In this document: positions 53,000-60,627 of the stretch, in pieces
How the letters are laid out: the number at the start of each line of letters is the position of its first letter
How positions within the stretch are numbered: position 1 is the first letter of the stretch
NCBI GenBank assembly: GCA_963762545.1
Contig: CAVXLC010000008.1
Coordinates: forward strand, 186,001 to 250,000
Direction of reading: 5' to 3'
DNA length: 64,000 nt
Origin: JABFSM01 sp963762545
Lineage (GTDB): Bacteria; Gemmatimonadota; Gemmatimonadetes; Gemmatimonadales; GWC2-71-9
Program-made: the position numbers and the translations under genes
Notes under the pieces: generated by a model
Told to the model about the DNA's origin: nothing
The model's input: only the letters and a program-made list of their open reading frames with translations
Databases searched by the model: none

Positions 53000-55213
53000 A
53001 TGCGACACCGGCCGTTGCTGACGCTGCTCACCCTCGCGGGGCTCGCGCTGCCCGGCGCGCCGGCGCCGGTCGTGGCCCAGGCGCGCGGGCCCATCCCCAC
53101 GCCCTGGGCGTCCCTGCAGCGGCGCCGCGGCCAGCGCTGGGCGGTGGTCATCGGCATCAGCCAGTATGCGGACCCCAAGGTCGGCAACCTGCGCTACGCC
53201 AACCGCGACGCGCGGGCGCTGTACGACTTCCTGCTCTCCGACCGCGCCGGGCTCGACGGCTTCAAGCGGGAGAACGTGCGGCTCCTGGTGGACGAGACCG
53301 CGACGACCCACAACATTCGTGCGGCGCTCCGCGAGTTCCTCAAAGGCGCCACCGCCGACGACGTGGTCTACATCTACTTTGCCGGCCACGGCGCTCCGGA
53401 CCCGGACCGGCTCGACGACCTGTATCTGCTGGCCTACGACACCAAGATCGATTCCATCGCCTCGACCGGCGTGCCGATGACCGACGTCAGCGAGGCCACC
53501 CGGCGCATCCGGGCCCAGGACCTCATCGTATTGGTGGACGCCTGCCACAGCGCCGGCGTGGGGGAGCGCGGCGGGTTCCGGGGCCCCATCACCAACGACA
53601 TCAATCGCACCTTCCTCACCCAGCTCGCGAGCGCGGCGCCGTCGTATGCCACCATCACCGCCAGCGAGAAGGCGCAGCTCTCGCAGGAGGACCCCCGGTG
53701 GGGCGGCGGGCACGGCGTGTTCACCCACTATCTGCTCGAGGGGCTGAACGGCGCGGCGGACAGCGAGGGCGACGGAAACAACGACCAGATCGTCACGCTG
53801 GGCGAGCTGTTCGAGTATGTGCGCCGCCATGTGAGTCGGGATACCCGGAGCGCCCAGGTCCCGACCATCAGCCAGACCCAGTACGATCGCAACTGGCCGA
53901 TGAGCGTGGTACCCGCTCCGGCGGTCGGTGGGCCGGTGGCGGCTCCGCCCCCACCGCCGTCACCCACCTCGGGTGCCACCGAGCGCGCCCGGAGCGCCGC
54001 CAGCGATCTCGCCGAGCGCGGCGAGACGGAGTTCCAGGTCGGGGCCTTTGCCGCGGCGCTCGAGCCGCTCACCAGGGCGTGCCAGGCCGGCAACGCCAGG
54101 AGCTGCTCGGCGCTCGGGCTGATGTATCTGGACGGACAGGGGGTCCCGACCGACTTCCAGCATGCCTTCGACCTGCTGCGTTCCTCCTGCACCGCCAACG
54201 ACGGCCGTGGGTGCAACGGAGTGGGTTTGCTGTATTCGCAGGGCATCGGCGTGAAACGGGATAAAGAGCGTGCCGCCGAGTTCTATCAGCGGGCCTGCGA
54301 CCACGACTACTCGTCGGGCTGCTCGAACGCGGCAGACGATTTCCTGAGGGGGACCGGGGGGCTCCCCCGGGACAGCGCCCGCGCGCGCGAGCTGAATCGC
54401 CGCGCCTTCGAGCTCGCCAGCGCCGCCTGCACCGACACCGGCGTGGAGTGCGTCACGCTCGGCTCACTGTATGTCTACGGCCGCCTCGGAGACACCAGCT
54501 ACACCAAGGGCGCGGACTATTTCACTCGCGCCTGCCGCGGCGGCGCCGGTCAAGGGTGCTGGTACCTGGGGGTTATGACGGCGAACGCCCAGGGCATGCC
54601 GCGGGATTCCTCCGGCGCCCTGGACTTCCAGGTGCGAGCCTGCGACCTCGGCTACGGAGCCGGCTGCCTGATGGCGGGGCGATGGGAGTTGCTGGCGTCC
54701 CGGACCGCCGGAGACTCGCTCCACGCGATTCCGTTCTATGAGCGGGGGTGTGCGCTCAGCACCAGTACGGCATGTGTTGAGCTCGGCTTCTTCCTCAGCA
54801 CCGGCAGGATCGTCGCCGCCGACCAGTCGCGCGCCTTCACCCTCTTCCAGAAGAGCTGCGAGCTCGGGGACGGCTGGGGATGCTATGACCTGGGCACGAT
54901 GTACCAGAGCGGCTATGCGGTTGCCGCCGACCCCACCCGGGCCGGTCAGCTCTATCGCGATGCCTGCGACATGCGGGTCGGGCCAGGCTGTGGTGAACTT
55001 GCCAACTTGCACGAGGCCGGCACCGGAGTTCCGCAGGACGTGGCCAAGGCGCTGGAGCTGAACCAGCTTGGCTGCGACTACGGGAACGCCGCCGCATGCG
55101 GCAATCTGGCGCGGTTCTACTCGGGGGTCGTTTCCGGCATCCCCGCCGATTCGGCCCGGGCCGCCCAGGCCCGCAAGCGCGCCTGCGAGCTCACCCCCGA
55201 CTGCAAACCCTGA
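53000..55213 (+). CDS. Exported caspase-like protease with cysteine-paired Sel1 repeats
   Basis: A 737-residue protein: signal peptide (TLAGLALPGAPAPVVAQ), then a C14 domain with VVIGISQYADPKVGNLRYAN, catalytic H130 in IYFAGHGAPD and C182 in VLVDACHSAGVG. A Pro-rich linker follows (about 308-322) and about ten Sel1 repeats. Nearly every repeat has two cysteines spaced about eight apart (for example ACQAGNARSCSALGLMYLDG), as in disulphide-bridged Helicobacter Hcp proteins, which suits an extracytoplasmic location. Sel1 repeats bind other proteins. ATG 53000 lies five bases after the upstream caspase stop, so it is in the same operon. Confidence 0.9.
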   Translation: MRHRPLLTLLTLAGLALPGAPAPVVAQARGPIPTPWASLQRRRGQRWAVVIGISQYADPKVGNLRYANRDARALYDFLLSDRAGLDGFKRENVRLLVDETATTHNIRAALREFLKGATADDVVYIYFAGHGAPDPDRLDDLYLLAYDTKIDSIASTGVPMTDVSEATRRIRAQDLIVLVDACHSAGVGERGGFRGPITNDINRTFLTQLASAAPSYATITASEKAQLSQEDPRWGGGHGVFTHYLLEGLNGAADSEGDGNNDQIVTLGELFEYVRRHVSRDTRSAQVPTISQTQYDRNWPMSVVPAPAVGGPVAAPPPPPSPTSGATERARSAASDLAERGETEFQVGAFAAALEPLTRACQAGNARSCSALGLMYLDGQGVPTDFQHAFDLLRSSCTANDGRGCNGVGLLYSQGIGVKRDKERAAEFYQRACDHDYSSGCSNAADDFLRGTGGLPRDSARARELNRRAFELASAACTDTGVECVTLGSLYVYGRLGDTSYTKGADYFTRACRGGAGQGCWYLGVMTANAQGMPRDSSGALDFQVRACDLGYGAGCLMAGRWELLASRTAGDSLHAIPFYERGCALSTSTACVELGFFLSTGRIVAADQSRAFTLFQKSCELGDGWGCYDLGTMYQSGYAVAADPTRAGQLYRDACDMRVGPGCGELANLHEAGTGVPQDVAKALELNQLGCDYGNAAACGNLARFYSGVVSGIPADSARAAQARKRACELTPDCKP

Positions 55214-55241
55214 GGCTACCACCAGCCCGGAGCGCTGCCTG

Positions 55242-56720
55242 ATGAATCCCCCGATGCATCGCTGGCCCCTGGTGCTCCTCGCGGCAGCCTGCCTCGGCGC
55301 CTCCCCCGCCCCGGCCCAGGCGCCACCATACGACATCGTGATCCGGAACGGCCGGGTCATCGACCCCGAGTCGGGACTCGACGCTGTCCGCTCGGTCGGC
55401 ATCCGGGGCGGCAGGATTGCCGCCGTCAGCGCTGCCGCGCTCCCGGGCAAGCGGATCATCGACGCCCGCGGCCTGGTGGTGGCCCCGGGCTTCATCGACC
55501 TCCACGTGCACGGCCAGGACGACGAGAACTATCGGGTCTACGCGATGGACGGCGTCACCACGGCACTCGAGCTGGAGGTCGGCGTCGGCGACGTACCGGC
55601 GTTCTATGCCGCTCACGAGGGCACTTCGCTCATCAACTACGGCGCCTCGGCGGGCCACATCAGGGCGCGGATGGCCGTGATGCACGACGGCGGCGCCGCC
55701 CTCGGCACCCTGCTCCCGCTCGATTCCGCGGGCCACAACCCCGCGTCCGATGCCCAGATTGCCGAGATGCGGAGGCAGGTCGAAGCCGGCCTGGCGGCCG
55801 GCGCGCTGGGCGTGGGCATGGGACTCGAATACACGCCCGCGGCCAGCCGGTACGAGGTGCTCGAGCTGTTCCGATCCGCCGCGAAGTATCACGCCGCGGT
55901 GTTCGTGCACACGCGCTCGACGGGTCTGGCCGAGCCGGGGAGCTCGGTGGAGTCCTACCTCGAGGTCATCGGGGCCAGTGCGGTCACCGGCGCCCCGGTG
56001 CACATCGTCCACGTCAACAGCACCAGCCTGGCGGCCACGCCGCTCACGCTCGCGCTGATCCAGGAGGCTCGGGAACACGGCCTCGATGTCACCGCCGAGG
56101 CCTATCCGTATACCGCGGGCATGACCGAGCTCTCGTCTCCCCTGCTCGACCGGTTCGCGAACGGTCCGGACAGCATGTTTGCCCGGCTCATGCTGGCAAG
56201 CACCGGCGAGCGCCTGACCCGCGCAACGTTCGCGGCCAACCGGAAGCCCGGCGCGGTCGTGATCCTCTTCCTGAATACGCCCGAGATGGAGGCCCTGGCC
56301 GTGACCAGCCCGCTGACCGCCATCGCCAGCGACGGCAGGATCGTGAATGGCAAAGGCCATCCGCGCACGGCGGGCACCAGCGCGCGGATTCTCGGCCACT
56401 ATGTCCGGGAGACCGGACAGCTCCGCCTGGTCGATGCCATCCGCAAGCTGACCCTGATGCCGGCGCAGCGGCTGGAGCGGCGCGCCCCGATGTTCCGGAC
56501 CAAGGGACGGATCAAGGTGGGAGCAGACGCCGACATCACGGTCTTCGACCCCGCGACGGTGACGGACCGGTCCACCTATCAGCAGCCTGGGCTGCCGTCG
56601 GTGGGTTTTCGTTACGTGCTGGTGAATGGAACCCCGGTGGTGCTGGAAGGCGTCCTCAGGGACGGCGTCCATCCGGGGCGCGCGGCGCGGGCACCGCTTG
56701 GGGCATTGCCCCCTCACTAG
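55242..56720 (+). CDS. Exported amidohydrolase, N-acyl-D-amino-acid deacylase type
   Basis: A 492-residue protein with a signal peptide (LLAAACLGASPAPAQA). The amidohydrolase barrel starts YDIVIRNGRVIDPESG, with metal ligands in FIDLHVHGQD, later IVHVN and EAYPYTAG, and the C-terminal ASDGRIVNGKGHPR typical of D-aminoacylases. It would cut N-acyl bonds outside the cytoplasm. ATG 55242 or 55254 are both possible starts. It follows the Sel1-caspase gene by 28 bases, so it may be co-transcribed. Confidence 0.85.
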   Translation: MNPPMHRWPLVLLAAACLGASPAPAQAPPYDIVIRNGRVIDPESGLDAVRSVGIRGGRIAAVSAAALPGKRIIDARGLVVAPGFIDLHVHGQDDENYRVYAMDGVTTALELEVGVGDVPAFYAAHEGTSLINYGASAGHIRARMAVMHDGGAALGTLLPLDSAGHNPASDAQIAEMRRQVEAGLAAGALGVGMGLEYTPAASRYEVLELFRSAAKYHAAVFVHTRSTGLAEPGSSVESYLEVIGASAVTGAPVHIVHVNSTSLAATPLTLALIQEAREHGLDVTAEAYPYTAGMTELSSPLLDRFANGPDSMFARLMLASTGERLTRATFAANRKPGAVVILFLNTPEMEALAVTSPLTAIASDGRIVNGKGHPRTAGTSARILGHYVRETGQLRLVDAIRKLTLMPAQRLERRAPMFRTKGRIKVGADADITVFDPATVTDRSTYQQPGLPSVGFRYVLVNGTPVVLEGVLRDGVHPGRAARAPLGALPPH

Positions 56721-56739
56721 CAGGGACACTCCGGCTAGT

Positions 56740-57729
56740 CTACGGCAGCACCCGGGTCAGCCAGTGCAGCGTGTTGAGCGCGAACTGCTTGTTGCCGATG
56801 CCCGGTACGTTCATCCCCATGATGCCGACTCGCTCCCCGTTCCGATTCAGGATCGCCTGCGCCGAGAGCATGGCCGCCTCGGCGAGCACGATCACCCGTC
56901 CCTTGCCGAGCGAGAGCGAGAGGCCCACCGCCCGTCCCCGCGCCGAGGTGACCGGCAGACCCTGGACGGCGGTGCGCCAGGCGCTCCCCGGGTTACCGCT
57001 CGCCGCGGCCTGGTCCGGCGTCACCGCCGGGTGGTCGAAGGCCTGGTCGCTGAGCGCCAGGATCACCGCGGCGCCCGGCGGCACGCCGAGCGACTGGCCG
57101 GTGAAGGCGACCACGCTGTCCACCCGCTCGCTCGCGTCGCGGCCGCGAGTGACCGGGTGATCCCGCAGCAGACCGTTGGGCCGGCTGAACAGCAGGATGG
57201 ACGGCCCGAACCGGCCGGTCTTGAAGTAGGCGGTCGTGTCCTCGGTGAAGCCCTTGCTCATGGTGACGCCGAACCGCCGGGCCAGGTTCTCCGCGGCCAC
57301 GCCCATGGGCGCATGGTCGGCCACCAGCAGCAGGCTCCCGCCCCGGGTCACCCAGTCGCGCACCGCGTCCGCTTCGGCTTCGGTGAAGCCGGGCCGCCCG
57401 TAGGCACCCGCGTCCCACACCCCGCCGATCGCGTTGGCGATGATCAGGACATCCAGAGAATCGAGTGTGGGCCGGGCGAACGGCGCGGTATTGGAGCGGA
57501 CCCGGTAGCCGTCGCTCTCCACCAACCGCGCCAGTGCCAGGTAGCGGCCGTCCTTGGTGTGAAAGTTGTAGTGGGCCTCGTCGATCGCGACCACCGGTCC
57601 GGTGCCCCGGGCGTAGGCGGGGTGCGCCACCGAAGTGTCGAAGGCGGAGTCGGCCACCTGCTGGGCGCGGGCGGGCGGCGCGCTCAGGAGGGAGAGGGCC
57701 AGGATGGGGGCGGGGGCCAAGATTCTCAT
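56740..57729 (-). CDS. Exported GATase/DUF4350-like protein
   Basis: A 329-residue protein with a signal peptide (PILALSLLSAPPARAQQ). The mature part has the flavodoxin-like pattern of GATase-like/DUF4350 domains: VVAIDEAHYNFHTKDGRYLA, LDVLIIANAIGGVWDAG, ADAVRDWVTRGGSLLLVADH and the late GKGRVIVLAEAAMLSAQ. The GATase nucleophile cysteine is absent, so it probably binds rather than cuts. It ends convergently with the D-aminoacylase gene. Confidence 0.75.
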   Translation of the reverse strand: MRILAPAPILALSLLSAPPARAQQVADSAFDTSVAHPAYARGTGPVVAIDEAHYNFHTKDGRYLALARLVESDGYRVRSNTAPFARPTLDSLDVLIIANAIGGVWDAGAYGRPGFTEAEADAVRDWVTRGGSLLLVADHAPMGVAAENLARRFGVTMSKGFTEDTTAYFKTGRFGPSILLFSRPNGLLRDHPVTRGRDASERVDSVVAFTGQSLGVPPGAAVILALSDQAFDHPAVTPDQAAASGNPGSAWRTAVQGLPVTSARGRAVGLSLSLGKGRVIVLAEAAMLSAQAILNRNGERVGIMGMNVPGIGNKQFALNTLHWLTRVLP

Positions 57730-57919
57730 CGCAAGGACGGAGAAGGGTGAGCTTCACGGGTTCGTAGGCAAGGCAAGATAAGGCCGGGGATGTCGCTCCT
57801 CGGCTATCGAGGCTTCCGGGTGGTTCATCCGGAGGGGCCACTTCCGCTCGACCTGACCAACGACGTGGGCGCGGTCATTGTGGGTCAGGATTAGGCCTGG
57901 CGTGGAAGATTCTGCCTGG

Positions 57920-58675
57920 TCAGGGCTGGATCCAGCCGCCCAGCCCGAAGGCATGGATCCCTTTGTCCTTGTTACCGTGGTACTGTCCGCTCAGGAATCC
58001 GCTGACGGAAAGGCCGGCCTTCTGCTTCATGAACCACAGCGGGATGGCAAGCTCGAGAAACCCACCCACCCGCCGGGCGCTGTCGGGGACCGGGGTGGTT
58101 CCCATTCCGACGAAGAGCCGCGCCTTTCCGCTTCGGCCCTGATTGAACCCGATTCCGATCCGAGGTCCGCCGCTCAAGCCCATCCAGGGCTCGGGATACC
58201 GGTAGTCGGCCCGGAGCGAAATGCGGTCGAGCGATCCGAGGCGGACCGATCCGGAGGGTTCCAGGCCGCCCACCATGCCTCCGAGTGAAGCGAACCCGAG
58301 GCCAATGCCGAAACGCTTCTGCTCGAACACGGCCTGGGCGGCGCCGAAGGTTCCCTGCCGTTCACCTGACTGGTCATCCACGCTCCCAAGGGCCGCGAGT
58401 ATCCGCACATTGTTCTTCGCCCACACTTCCGCCGAAGCCCCACGGCTCGAATAGCTGTACCCCTCCGTACCGGGGCTCGAGGCGGGATAGGGATTTCCAG
58501 CGCAGTCCACCCCACCCGGATATCCGGGATAATCATTGAACGCGAATTGGCCTCCCCCGACGCCCAGGGAGAGCCGAACTCGCCCTCCCTCGTCCCGCTT
58601 GATATCCACGGGCGCGACCTGCCACAGCAACAGCAGCAGCGGAGCATTGAGATATCGGGCCAGCATGGCGATCAC
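57920..58675 (-). CDS. Exported beta-rich protein, probably outer-membrane
   Basis: A 251-residue protein (GTG 58675, or ATG 58666). A hydrophobic start (LARYLNAPLLLLLWQVAPVD) serves as signal. The mature part alternates strands with Gly turns (FGIGLGFASLGGMVGGLEPS, RISLRADYRYPEPWMGLSGG) and ends LGGWIQP. It resembles small outer-membrane beta-barrels, with no named family. The N-terminal start is not certain. Confidence 0.6.
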   Translation of the reverse strand: MIAMLARYLNAPLLLLLWQVAPVDIKRDEGGRVRLSLGVGGGQFAFNDYPGYPGGVDCAGNPYPASSPGTEGYSYSSRGASAEVWAKNNVRILAALGSVDDQSGERQGTFGAAQAVFEQKRFGIGLGFASLGGMVGGLEPSGSVRLGSLDRISLRADYRYPEPWMGLSGGPRIGIGFNQGRSGKARLFVGMGTTPVPDSARRVGGFLELAIPLWFMKQKAGLSVSGFLSGQYHGNKDKGIHAFGLGGWIQP

Positions 58676-58942
58676 CCCAGGGTTTGGGTCACGTCCGGAG
58701 CCTATCGCGGGAGGGTCAAGCGGGAATCAAGGGAAGCAGGATCGACGCCGGCGGTGCCGAGCGGCGGTACCTGATAGATTGATTGGCGCGATCCGAAGGA
58801 CGCTGTGGGTCGGTTCGGCTTCTCGGCCCGACTGGTGCGCACCACCGACGAGGTGAGGATCGTCGACCGTTTTGCCGGGCACCTCCAGCTCCCACATGGG
58901 GCCGCTCTCACTTCACTCAGCTAGGACCCCATACAAAGGGCC

Positions 58943-59422
58943 ATGCCACACGACACCATCTCCGCTTCCGCCGTCATCGACGCGCCCGCCGGCCGCCTCT
59001 ATGGCATTCTCGCCGACTATCGCGTACATCACCCCCGCATCGTCCCGAGCAAGTACTTTCGCCGGATCGACGTCGAAGCGGGCGGGGTGGGCGCCGGCAC
59101 CCGCACCCGGGTGGAGATGCGCGTCATGGGAACCACCCGGCGCTTCGTGCACGTCATCAGCGAGCCCGATCCCGGGCATATCCTGGTCGAGGCCGACCCC
59201 GATGGGTCGAGCCGCACCACCTTCACGGTGGACCCGCTGACCGAGGCATCCGCCCGCGTGACCATCTCCACCGAGTTCTCGTTCCGGCCCGGGCCACTCG
59301 GCAAGCTCGAGCGGGCGCTCAGCGCGGCGGTGCTGCGCCGGGTCTATGCATTGGAGCTGGCCCAGCTGGCGGAGTACGCCGGGTCGGACGCCGCCCAGGG
59401 CGTGACGTGGACAGCAGGCTGA
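58943..59422 (+). CDS. SRPBCC-fold (polyketide-cyclase-like) protein
   Basis: A 159-residue START-like protein: ISASAVIDAPAGRLYGILAD at the start, RTRVEMRVMGTTRRFVHVIS, and ARVTISTEFSFRPGPLGKLE then a long C-terminal helix (LERALSAAVLRRVYALELAQ). The fold binds a hydrophobic ligand in a deep pocket; substrate unknown. It has AAAGGG just before ATG 58943. A short gap of 77 bases separates it from the alpha/beta hydrolase. Confidence 0.85.
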   Translation: MPHDTISASAVIDAPAGRLYGILADYRVHHPRIVPSKYFRRIDVEAGGVGAGTRTRVEMRVMGTTRRFVHVISEPDPGHILVEADPDGSSRTTFTVDPLTEASARVTISTEFSFRPGPLGKLERALSAAVLRRVYALELAQLAEYAGSDAAQGVTWTAG

Positions 59423-59499
59423 ATCCGCGCGAGATTGGTGGCCGAGCGTGGCCTCCCTGACTCCGCAGCCCACCGCCAAACCCAAGAAGGCCAGGCAAC

Positions 59500-60447
59500 A
59501 TGCGTCGCGCGCTTCGACTGATCCTGGTGTTGCTCGTCGTTCTCGTCGGGGCCGCCCTTGCCTACGGCGTCTGGAAGAACCCTGAGAAGACCACCCTCGG
59601 CGCCGAGGCCCGGGCCGGCGCCCCGGGCCGGTTCGTCGCGCTCTCGCCCGGGACGACGCACTATGAATTCACCGGTCCCGACTCGGGCCGGGTGGTGGTG
59701 CTGGTGCACGGGTTCTCGGTGCCCTACTACATCTGGGATTCGACCGCCGCGGGCTTGAGCGCCGCCGGCTATCGCGTGCTCCGCTACGATCTCTACGGCC
59801 GCGGGCTGTCGGACCGGCCCGACACGCGGTACGATGGCGCGCTCTACGACGACCAGCTCGGCGAGCTGCTCGACTCGCTCCGAATCGCCGGACCGGTGGA
59901 TCTCGTGGGGGTATCCTTCGGCGGGTTCGTGACCTCCCATTTCGTGGCCGGCCACGCCGCGCGGGTACGGACCCTGACGCTGGTGGATCCGGTGAGCGAG
60001 GCGGGCCCGGTACCCGCGATCCTGCGGATGCCGGTCGTCGGCTCCTGGCTCTGGCAGACCAGGCAGGTGCCGGGAATGGCGGACAATCAGCTGAGCGACT
60101 TTTTGCATCCCGAGCGCCACCCCACCTGGCCCAATCAGTATCGCCCGCAGATGCGGCTCAAGGGTTTCGGGCGCGCCCTGCTCCGGAGCAGGATCATGCT
60201 GGCGACGGTGAACTTCGACTCGCTCTTCACCGGGGTGGCCCGGACCGGCGTCCCCGTCCTGGTCATCTGGGGCCGGCAGGATCACACCGTGCCGTTCGAA
60301 TTGTCCGCCGTCGTGACCCGGAATATTCCGGCGGCCGAGTTCGTTCCGGTGGATTCCTCGGGCCATCTGCCCCACATCGAACAGGCGCAGCTGGTGGACG
60401 CCCGGCTGACCGCCTTCCTGGCGGCCCACACGGGGCCCGGCGGCTGA
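59500..60447 (+). CDS. Membrane-anchored alpha/beta hydrolase
   Basis: A 315-residue hydrolase with an N-terminal membrane segment (LRLILVLLVVLVGAALAYGV). The fold has VVVLVHGFSVPYYIWD, the nucleophile serine in LVGVSFGGFVTSHF, the aspartate in VIWGRQDHTVPFE and the histidine in SSGHLPHIEQ, so the triad is complete. It is an esterase/lipase-like enzyme acting at the membrane face; substrate unknown. The cbb3 assembly genes end 21 bases away, convergently. Confidence 0.85.
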   Translation: MRRALRLILVLLVVLVGAALAYGVWKNPEKTTLGAEARAGAPGRFVALSPGTTHYEFTGPDSGRVVVLVHGFSVPYYIWDSTAAGLSAAGYRVLRYDLYGRGLSDRPDTRYDGALYDDQLGELLDSLRIAGPVDLVGVSFGGFVTSHFVAGHAARVRTLTLVDPVSEAGPVPAILRMPVVGSWLWQTRQVPGMADNQLSDFLHPERHPTWPNQYRPQMRLKGFGRALLRSRIMLATVNFDSLFTGVARTGVPVLVIWGRQDHTVPFELSAVVTRNIPAAEFVPVDSSGHLPHIEQAQLVDARLTAFLAAHTGPGG

Positions 60448-60468
60448 GCGTTCCGGCCCTCGACCGGG

Positions 60469-60627
60469 CTATTGGTCGGGAGTCTTTTCGCTGTCGTCCT
60501 GAAGGGCGCGCATGGCCGGGGTGGTGAGGTCGTCGAACTGTCCCCGCCGCGCCGCCCACGCGAAGGCCGCCACGGCGGCGCCCACCAGCACCAGCGCCAC
60601 CGGCACCACCAGATAGAGAACGCTCAT
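60469..60627 (-). CDS. ccoS: CcoS: cbb3-type cytochrome oxidase assembly protein
   Basis: A 52-residue protein: one membrane helix (VLYLVVPVALVLVGAAVAAFAW, written here to the first 20 as VLYLVVPVALVLVGAAVAAF) then RGQFDDLTTPAMRALQDD, the CcoS signature (FDDL...). CcoS is needed for cofactor insertion into cbb3 oxidase. The start overlaps the ccoI stop by four bases (ATGA). Confidence 0.92.
   Translation of the reverse strand: MSVLYLVVPVALVLVGAAVAAFAWAARRGQFDDLTTPAMRALQDDSEKTPDQ

Noticed and set aside
57790..57894. Short plus-strand ORF (34 residues, GYRGFRVVHPEGPLPLDLTN...).
   Set aside because: Natural-looking but no family, no clear ribosome site, in a 190-base intergenic gap; not strong enough for a gene call.
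58702..58911. Minus-strand 69-residue frame and plus-strand frames in the 267-base gap before the SRPBCC gene.
   Set aside because: Mixed composition, no start signals and no motif; the gap shows nothing I can assign.
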